Positions 1 through 8,388 of a DNA stretch of 64,000 nt are shown one piece after another; within the stretch, counting starts at the first letter, position 1; every line of letters begins with the position of its first letter. The stretch comes from Nocardia vulneris (GTDB lineage Bacteria > Actinomycetota > Actinomycetes > Mycobacteriales > Mycobacteriaceae). The notes beneath the pieces are model-generated. The model did not search any database. It saw only the letters and a program-made list of their open reading frames with translations, and was not told where the DNA came from. The translations under genes and the position numbers were made by a program. Location of the stretch: contig NZ_BDCI01000017.1 in NCBI RefSeq assembly GCF_001613425.1, positions 186,001 through 250,000 on the forward strand, given 5' to 3'.

Positions 1-1
1 G

Positions 2-1102
2 GTGCTGCTCGCGGGCTGCGGGAGCGAGAAGAGCGAGCCCCCGGCGCGCGAACCCGGGCAGGTGATCGAGACTCGTCCGCTGATGGTCGGTGATGCGCTC
101 GCCGCCGCCGGTACCGCGACATATCTGCGCTACGTCTCGACGGCGGCCTCGGGACAGCCGATCGAGGTGTCCGGCGCGGTCTTCCTGCCCGCGGGACAGG
201 CGCCGCGCGGCGGCTGGCCACTGGTCGGCTTCGGCCACGGCACGGCGGGCGTCACGGCGCGGTGTGCCCCGACCGGGTCGCCGAATCTGTTCGGCGCCGC
301 CGGCACCGTGGCGGAGCTGCTGCGGGCCGGTTACGCGGTCGCCATGACCAATTTCCAGGGCCTCGACGGTCCGGGCGCCGCACCGTATCTCGACTCCGCG
401 AGTTCGGGCTACAACGTGCTGGACGCGATCCGCGCGGCAGGCCACCTGAAGCTGCCGCTCTCGGAAAAGGTTGCCCTGCTGGGTGTTTCGCAGGGCGGCC
501 GCGCGACCGAGGCGGCCGCGGAGTCGGCCCCGCGCTACGCACCGGAGCTGCAACTCGTCGCCAACGTGCTGATCTCCCCCGCGCTGCGGCTGTCGATCGC
601 GTCGAACATCGATGCCGGAACCTTGAGCACGGACCAGTACCTGGTGCTGCCGTACGTCGTGTCCGGCATCCGCGCGCAGCGACCGGATTTCGGCTTCGAT
701 CAGATCCTGCACGGCCAGTTGCTGGCCGCCGCACCGGCTTTGGCCACCCGCTGCACCGGCGACGTGCTCGACAGCGACGTGGCCGCCACACTGACCCCGG
801 ATCAGGCCCGGTTCACCGATGCCGCCGCGCGCGCCGTCGTCACCGACTTCCAGCAACGCACCGAGCTGCCGCAGTCCCAGAGCACGGTGCCCACGCTGCT
901 GCTGCGCGCGAACCGGGATGTCCTCGTCGAGACGGCCTGGTCCGATGCCGCGGCGGCGAACATGTGCCGCAAAGGAATTCCGCTGCGCGACGTGGTACTG
1001 CCCGGCGACCACAACGGCTTCGAATCCGGCGGCGACCAGTGGCAGCCCTGGCTGGCCGACCGCTTCGCGAACCGCCCGGCGCAGGGCTCGACCTGCGGCT
1101 GA
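2..1102 (+). CDS. Secretory lipase (LIP family) lipoprotein, 5' end cut by window
   Basis: Extracytoplasmic serine lipase/esterase of the secretory lipase type. The readable product has 366 residues and begins inside the signal peptide: a lipobox (LAGC) lies at residues 3-6, so the true start is to the left of the window and the mature protein is probably a membrane-anchored lipoprotein. The nucleophile elbow GVSQGG sits near residue 165, a candidate acid in RANRD near residue 305, and a candidate catalytic His in GDHNG near residue 335. The order Ser-Asp-His and the segments GFGHGTAGV and NFQGLDGPG are typical of the family. The stop codon is next to the end of the convergent acyltransferase gene, with no room for a terminator. 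The natural substrate cannot be told. Confidence 0.82.
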   Translation: MLLAGCGSEKSEPPAREPGQVIETRPLMVGDALAAAGTATYLRYVSTAASGQPIEVSGAVFLPAGQAPRGGWPLVGFGHGTAGVTARCAPTGSPNLFGAAGTVAELLRAGYAVAMTNFQGLDGPGAAPYLDSASSGYNVLDAIRAAGHLKLPLSEKVALLGVSQGGRATEAAAESAPRYAPELQLVANVLISPALRLSIASNIDAGTLSTDQYLVLPYVVSGIRAQRPDFGFDQILHGQLLAAAPALATRCTGDVLDSDVAATLTPDQARFTDAAARAVVTDFQQRTELPQSQSTVPTLLLRANRDVLVETAWSDAAAANMCRKGIPLRDVVLPGDHNGFESGGDQWQPWLADRFANRPAQGSTCG

Positions 1103-1103
1103 C

Positions 1104-2450
1104 CTACCAGAAGTCCGGATGTAGACCCCAGGCGGCGAACTCCTCCTCGACGAAGCCGCGCAACACTTCCCGGGTGGGAAAGTGGTCGGGGTCGGCCGCG
1201 GTGACCGCGAGGAACACCTGTTCGCCGTCGCTGCACCAGGACATGTTCAGCCCGGCCTCGGTGCGCCGGTACAGTTCGGTCTCGGCTTCCTTCAGCATGG
1301 GTCGCAGCAACACCGCGCGGGCCCGGTGCGCGCCCAGGTTCAGCAGCGGTCCCGCCGCGCCACCCAGGTTGGTGCACAGGCACAGCGGCGCTTTGGAGGT
1401 GCGCGCGAGTTTGCGGGCGATCGCGTCCGGGATCACCATCTGCAACGGTTGCAGGTGCTGCAGCGGCGGTATCCGATCAGGGTCGTCGTACGCGGTGATC
1501 GCGGCCTTGGTCGCGGACCGGATCGCGCCCAGATCGGCGAGTTCGCCCTTGCGATAGGGCACGCTGATCGGTATGCCGGTCGTCGCGTTACCGCGCGGAT
1601 CGCCGGGCACGCGCAGCGACCGCGGGATCTCGATGCGCGCCAGGTCGCCGTCGCGGATCCGGCCGCTGCGTCCGAGCACCCCGAGGGCCGCGCCGAGCAT
1701 CAACCCGTTCGCGGTGCCACCGTGCGCGGCGGCGGCGTTCTCCCATTGCGCGAGTGGAACATTCAGGATCACCTCGGCCGGGTGATAGCGCTCCCCCATC
1801 GGTACCACGAGGTCGTCCGGCCGGGGCGGGCGGGGCGGCTCGGTGATCCCACGTGCCCGGAACGCGCGCACGATGCCGGTGCCGATGGCGCGCAGTTGAC
1901 CTGCCGCATCGGCCAGATTGTGCCGCCACACACCGCTTTCGGGTGCGTCGCCGACCAATGCGCCCGAGCTGTCGGCCCGGCGCACCGGCAGCTCGGCGGC
2001 GACGCGTGCGAGCGCGTCCCCGATCGCGCCGACCGCGCCGCTGCCGTCCGCGGCGATATGCGAGATCACCAGGGACAGCACGTGTCCGGTGCCGTACGGC
2101 GCGACCGAGAGCCGCCAGAGCCGGCCGGTCGCCGGATCGAACTCCACCTCCGCCTGGTCGGCCAGCCAATCGACCAGTGCACCGTCACCGACCGGATCTT
2201 GCTGCCAGACAAGCGGAATCGACCCGTGGGCGGGCTGCCACCAAGGCCGCGCCAGCGGAATGCGGGAGGTGACCACGCGCCGCGCGAGGAATCCGGCGGC
2301 GAGGTGGGCGTGCAAGGCCTGCACCACCGCGCGATCCAGGGGTCGATCGAACAGCAACGCGAACTGGTTGACGATGACGGAGCCGAAAAGCCGGTCCACT
2401 CGGCGAAACAGGTCGTCGTCCGGGGTGAGACGATTCATCGGTGCGGGCAT
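1104..2450 (-). CDS. Condensation-fold acyltransferase (PapA/WS-DGAT-like), fourth of the island
   Basis: Predicted acyltransferase of the condensation/BAHD-like superfamily, probably moving a long acyl chain to a hydroxyl group. It has 448 residues from an ATG at 2450, chosen because GGAAGGA stands six bases upstream and because longer forms would run into the DrrB gene. The catalytic motif appears as SHIAADG, with His131 and Asp135. The first His of the classic HHxxxDG is Ser, but the second, catalytic His is kept. It is the last gene of the minus-strand operon that starts at 9815, just after the DrrAB exporter, and has the same length as the paralogue at 5586-6932. The acceptor is unknown; the glycosyltransferase next door suggests a glycoside. 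Confidence 0.75.
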   Translation of the reverse strand: MPAPMNRLTPDDDLFRRVDRLFGSVIVNQFALLFDRPLDRAVVQALHAHLAAGFLARRVVTSRIPLARPWWQPAHGSIPLVWQQDPVGDGALVDWLADQAEVEFDPATGRLWRLSVAPYGTGHVLSLVISHIAADGSGAVGAIGDALARVAAELPVRRADSSGALVGDAPESGVWRHNLADAAGQLRAIGTGIVRAFRARGITEPPRPPRPDDLVVPMGERYHPAEVILNVPLAQWENAAAAHGGTANGLMLGAALGVLGRSGRIRDGDLARIEIPRSLRVPGDPRGNATTGIPISVPYRKGELADLGAIRSATKAAITAYDDPDRIPPLQHLQPLQMVIPDAIARKLARTSKAPLCLCTNLGGAAGPLLNLGAHRARAVLLRPMLKEAETELYRRTEAGLNMSWCSDGEQVFLAVTAADPDHFPTREVLRGFVEEEFAAWGLHPDFW

Positions 2451-2467
2451 CGGTATTCCTTCCGCGA

Positions 2468-3307
2468 TCAACGTGGACGCAGCGCTTTGTAGGTCAGTGG
2501 CGCGAGCACCGTCACCACGATCAGTGCCCCGATCAACGACCACCACGCGTCGGCGCCGAACCGGCCGGTGTCGGCCAGCGTGCGCACCGCCGACACCAGC
2601 CGCGAGACCGGATTCACCGCCGAGACGCGGCGCAACCACTCCGGCATCGCCGCCGTCGGCACCAGCGCGTTGGAGACCAAGGTAAGCCCGAGCAGGATCA
2701 GTGTCGAAATGCCCTGCACCGCGGTCGGTCTGGCGACGGTCACGCCCACGTAGGCGAAGATCCAGCTCAGTGCCACGGTCACCAGCACGACGAGCAGCAC
2801 CGCCACCGCACAGCCGATCGGGTGTTCGGGCCGGTAGCCCATCACCGTCCCGACGAGCACCACGATGACCGCGGCCATGCCGTAGCGGACGATCCCGGCC
2901 AGCAGCGCGCCGATGATCGGCGCCAGCCGCGCCAGCGGCATCGCGGAAAACCGCTCGTGCACACCGGAACTCATGTCCTCACACAGTTGGACGCCGGTCG
3001 CGACCGAGGAGGTGAGCACGATCTGCACCAGCACGCCGGGAATAAGGGTCGGCAGGTACGCCTGCAAACTGCCCGCCACCGCGATGCCGAAGATGTTGCC
3101 GAACAACACCGGTCCGAGAATGGGCAGCAGCGCCGCATCGAACAGCAGTTGCGGGCTGCGCCGGAAGATCAGCAGACCGCGCAATGCCATGATCAGCGAC
3201 TGATACACCGCCGCTCGGGTGCTGAGGTGGCGGACCCGTGGCCGTCGATCGATCACCGGTTTCTCGCGCGCCTGGTCGGCCGCCGCGCCTGCCGTCACTA
3301 CCGCCAT
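2468..3307 (-). CDS. drrB: DrrB-like ABC-2 exporter permease
   Basis: Membrane subunit of an ABC-2 type exporter, 279 residues, with about six hydrophobic segments after a polar N-terminal part of roughly 45 residues. The ATG at 3307 follows GAGGA and lies 37 bases past the stop of the ATPase gene. The family exports hydrophobic drugs (daunorubicin DrrAB) or, in mycobacteria, large lipids such as phthiocerol dimycocerosates. Its place between a glycosyltransferase/ATPase pair and an acyltransferase fits export of a lipid or glycolipid made by the same operon. A general drug-resistance role cannot be excluded. Confidence 0.85.
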   Translation of the reverse strand: MAVVTAGAAADQAREKPVIDRRPRVRHLSTRAAVYQSLIMALRGLLIFRRSPQLLFDAALLPILGPVLFGNIFGIAVAGSLQAYLPTLIPGVLVQIVLTSSVATGVQLCEDMSSGVHERFSAMPLARLAPIIGALLAGIVRYGMAAVIVVLVGTVMGYRPEHPIGCAVAVLLVVLVTVALSWIFAYVGVTVARPTAVQGISTLILLGLTLVSNALVPTAAMPEWLRRVSAVNPVSRLVSAVRTLADTGRFGADAWWSLIGALIVVTVLAPLTYKALRPR

Positions 3308-3344
3308 CGCATCCTCGATTCCTGAGCGTCCAGTACCCGCGCCA

Positions 3345-4313
3345 TCAGACCGGCGCTCCGTGCGGTGCCTGCGCCCGGTTGGTCAGCGTGAGGAACACTT
3401 CGTTGAGTTCCGGCCGGTCGACCCCGAAGCCGCGCAAACCGACACCCGCACGGCGCAATTCGGTCAGTACGACGGTCGCGGTGTCGACATCGCGCAGCGG
3501 CACCGAGATCGTCGCACCCTCCGGGCTGATCCGTACCGCGTTCCCCGCCAGGCGTTCCGCGATCAGGACCGCGGTCTGCACGCCCGCCTGGTCGAGCAGG
3601 TCGAGCCGGAGCACGTCCGCACCGACTGCCGCCTTGAGATCGTCGGCACTGCCCTCGGCGACCACGGAGCCGTTGTCGATCACGGCGATCCGGTCCGAGA
3701 GCATGTCGGCTTCCTCGAGGTACTGCGTGGTGAGCAGCACCGTCACGCCCTCGGCGACCAGCGCGCGGATGGTGTCCCACATCCGCATCCTGGTGTGCGG
3801 GTCGAGCCCGGTGGTGGGCTCGTCGAGAAACAGCAGCGGCGGCGGAATGATCAGGGAGGCAGCCAGATCCAGCCTGCGCCGGGTACCGCCGGACAGCGTG
3901 CGCGCGGGGCGATTCTGCGCCGCCGTCAGCTGGAACTGCTCGATCAGTTCCGCGGCCCGCGCGTTCGCCGCCCGCCGGGACAGGCCGAGCAACCGGCCGA
4001 ATATCTGGAGATTCTCGGTGGCGGAGAGGCTTTCGTCCACCGAGGCGTACTGCCCGGTGAGCCCGATCATGGACCGCACCGCGGTCGCGTCCGCGGCCAC
4101 GTCGTAGCCGAAGATGCGGGCGCTGCCCCGGTCGGGCCGCAGCTGGGTGGCCAGCATTCGCACGATGGTCGTCTTACCCGCCCCGTTGGGACCGAGCAGC
4201 GCGAACACCGTGCCACTGGACACCCGCAGATCGACCGCGTCGACCGCACGCACGCCACCGAAAGACTTGCCGAGTCCCTGTGTTTCGATCGCGATATCGG
4301 TGGCGGCGGTCAT
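3345..4313 (-). CDS. drrA: DrrA-like ABC exporter ATPase
   Basis: ATP-binding subunit of the DrrAB-type exporter, 322 residues. Walker A is GPNGAGKTT (residues 41-49), the ABC signature is LSGGTRRRLDL (about 140-150) and Walker B is LLFLDEPTTGLD (about 160-171). A C-terminal extension past residue 230 is typical for DrrA relatives. The start ATG overlaps the stop of the glycosyltransferase gene by four bases (ATGA), indicating translational coupling. With the permease at 2468-3307 it would form a 2+2 transporter. Confidence 0.9.
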   Translation of the reverse strand: MTAATDIAIETQGLGKSFGGVRAVDAVDLRVSSGTVFALLGPNGAGKTTIVRMLATQLRPDRGSARIFGYDVAADATAVRSMIGLTGQYASVDESLSATENLQIFGRLLGLSRRAANARAAELIEQFQLTAAQNRPARTLSGGTRRRLDLAASLIIPPPLLFLDEPTTGLDPHTRMRMWDTIRALVAEGVTVLLTTQYLEEADMLSDRIAVIDNGSVVAEGSADDLKAAVGADVLRLDLLDQAGVQTAVLIAERLAGNAVRISPEGATISVPLRDVDTATVVLTELRRAGVGLRGFGVDRPELNEVFLTLTNRAQAPHGAPV

Positions 4314-5554
4314 CGGAGTCCCCCTGCGTTCGCGGTGCCGGCCGATCGGACGGGTAGCGCCTCGACCAGGGCTGCCGCCCTATGCACGCCCGCCCCCTGG
4401 AATCCGGTGGCGAACCGAGCGGCGCGCGCTGTGACATCCGGACCCGTCACCTGATCCAGCGCGGCCGCGAGCCTCGCGGTGGACAGACGCGAAAACGGCA
4501 GTGCCACACCGAGGCCGAGAGCCTGCACCTGCTGTCCCCAGTACGGCTGATCGGCCATGAACGAGCACACCACCGCGGGCACGCCCGCCCGCAGCGCCGC
4601 CGCGGTGGTGCCCGCCCCACCGTGGTGCACCACGGCCGCGCAGCGCGGCAGCACCGTCGCATGGTCGACGCTGCGGAGCAGGGCGTACTCCGCGGAGTAC
4701 TCGCTCTCGGCGGCGGTGGCGCCGGAGACGAACAGCAGCCGCCGGCCGACCGCGCGGCACGCGACCCGCACCTGTTCGATCGTCGCGTCGATATCCGGGA
4801 CCGGCATCGAACCGAAACCCACGTAAACCGGCGCGGGCCCGGCCGCAAGCCAATTCGTGAGGTGCGGATCTTCCGCGGCCGCGGCGGCGGGCGGCTGGGT
4901 GAAGAAGCCGGTGAACGGCCGGTCCGGGCCCCACTCGTCGCGCAACCCGGGGAACAGCCGATCGTCGTAGGCCTGAATCGCGATATCGGGCAGCGTCGAT
5001 TCCCGCGGCGTCGCGCCGTACAACTGCTCGACATCCGGCGCGATCGCCCACGCCCGCGCCGCGCCCAACACCGACCAGCAGCGTCTGTTCAGTGCACCGG
5101 AGAGCTTCGCGCCGAACCCGTTCGGCACCACGGGAACCGCGCGGTTGGGCCGGATCGGGAAGTAGTGCACCGCCGCGAACGGGACACCGGCGCGCGCGGC
5201 CACACCGCGCGCCACCTCCTCGTTCGCCATCGCCCCGACGATCACGTCCACACCGGCCGCGGCCGCCAGCAGGTCGTCGGCCATCTCGGCGAAGCCCTGC
5301 CGATTCACCGCGCGCAACGCGCGCACCCGGGCGATCGGCCCGCCCTGCCCGGCGTTCTCGAACTGGGCGCGCAGCAACTCGTCGGTGTCCAAACCGAAAG
5401 GCGTTGCGGGCACTCCGCTCTCGGCCGCGAGCCGGACCAGGTTCGGCGACACGGTGAGCCGCACGTCGTGGCCGCGCCCGATCAGCTCGCGCGCCAACGC
5501 GATACCGGGCTGTGCGTCACCCCGGCTGCCGCCGAAGGCCAGCAGTGCTTTCAT
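4310..5554 (-). CDS. GT1/MGT-family glycosyltransferase of the acyltransferase island
   Basis: NDP-sugar dependent glycosyltransferase with a GT-B fold, 414 residues. The N-terminus (MKALLAFGGSRGDAQPG) carries the Gly-rich acceptor-domain loop of the MGT/GT28 type. The donor-binding signature HHGGAGTTAAALRAGVP lies near residues 310-330, followed by a DQPYWGQQ segment that commonly contacts the sugar. It overlaps drrA by four bases and lies 31 bases after the acyltransferase at 5586. Relatives act in mycobacterial glycopeptidolipid and polyketide glycosylation. The adjacent acyltransferases suggest that the sugar it adds, or the aglycone, is acylated. Sugar identity is unknown. Confidence 0.85.
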   Translation of the reverse strand: MKALLAFGGSRGDAQPGIALARELIGRGHDVRLTVSPNLVRLAAESGVPATPFGLDTDELLRAQFENAGQGGPIARVRALRAVNRQGFAEMADDLLAAAAGVDVIVGAMANEEVARGVAARAGVPFAAVHYFPIRPNRAVPVVPNGFGAKLSGALNRRCWSVLGAARAWAIAPDVEQLYGATPRESTLPDIAIQAYDDRLFPGLRDEWGPDRPFTGFFTQPPAAAAAEDPHLTNWLAAGPAPVYVGFGSMPVPDIDATIEQVRVACRAVGRRLLFVSGATAAESEYSAEYALLRSVDHATVLPRCAAVVHHGGAGTTAAALRAGVPAVVCSFMADQPYWGQQVQALGLGVALPFSRLSTARLAAALDQVTGPDVTARAARFATGFQGAGVHRAAALVEALPVRSAGTANAGGLR

Positions 5555-5585
5555 CGACTCACCTCGTGTTCTGGGACAGAGCCCG

Positions 5586-6932
5586 TTACAGGAAGACCGG
5601 GGCGAGCCCGTAGTCGTCCAAAATCGATCCGACCGCAGCCGAGAGCTGCTGCCGGTCGAGCGGGTGCGGCGGATGCAGCCCTTGGATCCGCAGGCAGATG
5701 GCGTCGTTCGAGGCGACGAACCCGCCGAACAGGTATCCGCCGCACCGGTAGACCTCGTCGAGCGCCTCGAGCCGCTGGGTGATCAGTCCGAGGCTGAAGA
5801 TGCTCGCCGGGACGCCGGCCACGGTGCGCACCAACGGATCCGGACAGGTGACATACGAACAGCCGGTGGTGACCTGATCCTTCGTCAGGTCACGCGCCAG
5901 CTTCCGGAACACCGAAGGCGGTAGCACCAGGGCCAGTTTCAGGAGCGCGGCGTAGGCTCGCCCATCCGACTCTCGGCGTTGCAGTTTTCGTTTGACCTCG
6001 GCCCTGATCTCGGTGAGGTCGTCGTTCGCGCCGGTCCGGTCGACGACGAGATCGATGGCGCCGAGCGCGTTTCCCCGGGTGTCGTGCTGCGGCTGCCGGA
6101 TGCTGACCGGCATCGCGATCCGGGCCCGCCCCTGCGCGTCGGTGCGACCGACCCGGGTCGCCAGCTCGGCCATCACCGCGACCGCCAGCGACGCGTCGTT
6201 GCCGCCGCGCGCCTCGGCCTGTTTGCGCCACTGGTCGGCGGGCACCACTGCGAGCACGAACGGCAGGGTGAAATCGGTGGGCAGCGTTGCGGTCAGCGGC
6301 GCCGGCGGGGGCGCCACCGAGCCGTGGTGCGGCTGCTGCCTGGACTCCCGGATGAACCGCGTGACCGTGGGCACGGCGGGCGCCAGGGCCGCCACCCGCC
6401 GTACCGCGGCGAACAGGTCGGAGACGAAGAGCCGGAACCGGCCGACCCGGTCCGCTTCGAACGACCACGCCCGCGGTGACGACGCGGCGGCTTCCTCGAG
6501 CGCCCGGATCAGCGCCAGCCCGTCGGTCAGCGTGTGCGAAACCAGCAGGGACACAGCGGATCCGCCGTCGTCCAGGGTGGTCACCGAGAGCCGCCAAGCC
6601 GGACCGCCGTAGGTGTCCAGCTCGCCGCGGGCCCGCTCCGCGATCCAGTCGGTCACGTGCTCTCTGGGCAGCGCGCCCGCATAACGTTCCACCGGCGCGA
6701 ACGCGTGCGCGCGCACCCAGCGGTCACCCGCGGTGCCGATGAACGGTGTCGCGGCGACCCGGCCGAGCACGCCGCGCTGCAAGAGCCGGTGGAAACGGTC
6801 GAGCGTCGCATCGCTGAGCGCGGTGTCGAACAACCAGATCGCATGGATCGACACGGTGTCCGAGCGCACCTGCGTGCGTGCGCTCGCACAGTCCAGATCC
6901 GCCATGCGGTGCGGCACGATCACTCCGACCAT
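5586..6932 (-). CDS. Condensation-fold acyltransferase (PapA/WS-DGAT-like), third of the island
   Basis: Acyltransferase of the condensation superfamily, 448 residues from an ATG at 6932. This start is preferred over one at 7016 because GGAAGGAGG precedes it and the longer form would overlap the upstream gene. The motif reads SHTLTDG with His133 and Asp137, so the catalytic His is kept. Overall layout and identical length suggest a duplication shared with the protein at 1104-2450. It is the third gene of the minus-strand operon, directly before the glycosyltransferase. The acyl donor (acyl-CoA or acyl carrier protein) cannot be deduced. Confidence 0.75.
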   Translation of the reverse strand: MVGVIVPHRMADLDCASARTQVRSDTVSIHAIWLFDTALSDATLDRFHRLLQRGVLGRVAATPFIGTAGDRWVRAHAFAPVERYAGALPREHVTDWIAERARGELDTYGGPAWRLSVTTLDDGGSAVSLLVSHTLTDGLALIRALEEAAASSPRAWSFEADRVGRFRLFVSDLFAAVRRVAALAPAVPTVTRFIRESRQQPHHGSVAPPPAPLTATLPTDFTLPFVLAVVPADQWRKQAEARGGNDASLAVAVMAELATRVGRTDAQGRARIAMPVSIRQPQHDTRGNALGAIDLVVDRTGANDDLTEIRAEVKRKLQRRESDGRAYAALLKLALVLPPSVFRKLARDLTKDQVTTGCSYVTCPDPLVRTVAGVPASIFSLGLITQRLEALDEVYRCGGYLFGGFVASNDAICLRIQGLHPPHPLDRQQLSAAVGSILDDYGLAPVFL

Positions 6933-6963
6933 CTCGGCCCTCCTTCCGATCGATGTGCCCGCG

Positions 6964-8388
6964 TCACTGCCAGATGCCGGATATCGCGGCGAGCGGGCAC
7001 GCACTGCGGTAATCACCGGTCTCCGCGATCGAGACCAGGATCCGGCGCAGCCGCTGCACGTAATCCCCGGCCTGTTCCCAGGTTTCCGGCAGATCCGGCG
7101 CGCCGATGCAGACGAAGTATTCGGTGTTGTTGCGCCCCAACCAGATCGACACCGTCGAGGTGGTGCCGTCGGCGGTCAGGATGCGGGTGTCGGCCTCCGC
7201 GCCCAGCGCCTCGTCCACGGTGCGCAGGTCGAGCAGGGTGACGAAACTCGGCTCCCGGGTGACCAGGTCGGCGCCGTACCCGCGGGCGAACAACTGGGCG
7301 ATCGCACCGTGTGCGGGCAACCGCGACATCTGCCTGCCGCGCTCGAGCGCGTCCCGCGCGATCGGCAGCGTCGCGGCGAAGCTCGGCACCGGCGGCAACT
7401 CGAACGAGACCGGGACGAAGTTGCAGAACCAGCCCTGCGCAGTGCGGAAGCGCGCACCGAAGCGGGTGGACAGCACGTTCAGCGACCAATAGAACTCGCT
7501 GCCGGTCGTTTCGAAATCGGCCAGCGCCAGCACGCTGAACATGGCCGCCGCGACGCTCGCACCGGTGCGCGCGAGTGCTTGATCGAAGGCCTGGACCAGG
7601 TCGGCGTCGAGCAGTACCGAACCCTCGACCCGGCGGCGATGCCGTTTCGGCGCGGGACCACCGCGTTCGATGGGCGACACCGGCAGCCGAAAGTCGTTCT
7701 CGGCCAGCGCATCCTGCCAGTACGGATACAGATCCGCCGCGAGCGCGTCCGAGGCACGGGCCCGTTCGTCGGCCGCGTAGTCGGTACTCGACCCACCAGG
7801 GCCAGGCCAGGACGCGGCGCGACCCGCCGTCCTGGCCCGATAACGCTCGGTGAGTTCGAGTGCCGCCAGGGCCTGCGACATGCCGTCGCTGAAGGCGTGA
7901 TCGACGGCGAAGACCACCTCGAACCCCTCCGCACCCGGCAGCACCGCGAAGGCCGCGCTCGGCCACTGCAGCGGCGAGGACACGGCATCGAAGTAGTCGG
8001 TCAGCGCCACGGCCCAGTCCCCTTCGGCCCCAGCCAGTTCCCGCGTCCCGAACTGCACATCCTCGGGCGCGAGGATGTGGCGGATACAGCCCAGCGCGGT
8101 CGGCTCGAACCAGGTGCGCAGACCGTCGTGCGCCTGCACGAAATCGGTGATCACCACCGTGAGCGCGGCCAGATCCAGCGCACCGGAGATCCGCGTGACC
8201 ATGCCCAGGTACACACCGTCGGATACACCGCCGAGCACACCGTCCAGGTGGTCCTGCTGCAAGAACGAAGGCGGCACCGCGGAGGTCGGCGCGGATTTCG
8301 CGGCTCTGGCGCTCGCGGCGGTGGGCGCGACGATGATCGGGCGGCGTGTCGGCCGCAGCGCGAAATCCACGCCGCCGATGCGGATCAC
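6964..8388 (-). CDS. Condensation-domain protein (PapA-like), second of the island
   Basis: Stand-alone condensation-domain protein, 474 residues, closer in style to PapA1/PapA3-type lipid acyltransferases than to the two 448-residue proteins downstream. The active-site motif is VDHAFSDGMSQ with His164 and Asp168. The first 40 residues are poorly ordered and Ala/Pro rich. The ATG at 8388 overlaps the stop of the preceding condensation gene by four bases, so the two are probably made together. Expected reaction: transfer of an acyl group to a sugar hydroxyl. Confidence 0.75.
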   Translation of the reverse strand: MIRIGGVDFALRPTRRPIIVAPTAASARAAKSAPTSAVPPSFLQQDHLDGVLGGVSDGVYLGMVTRISGALDLAALTVVITDFVQAHDGLRTWFEPTALGCIRHILAPEDVQFGTRELAGAEGDWAVALTDYFDAVSSPLQWPSAAFAVLPGAEGFEVVFAVDHAFSDGMSQALAALELTERYRARTAGRAASWPGPGGSSTDYAADERARASDALAADLYPYWQDALAENDFRLPVSPIERGGPAPKRHRRRVEGSVLLDADLVQAFDQALARTGASVAAAMFSVLALADFETTGSEFYWSLNVLSTRFGARFRTAQGWFCNFVPVSFELPPVPSFAATLPIARDALERGRQMSRLPAHGAIAQLFARGYGADLVTREPSFVTLLDLRTVDEALGAEADTRILTADGTTSTVSIWLGRNNTEYFVCIGAPDLPETWEQAGDYVQRLRRILVSIAETGDYRSACPLAAISGIWQ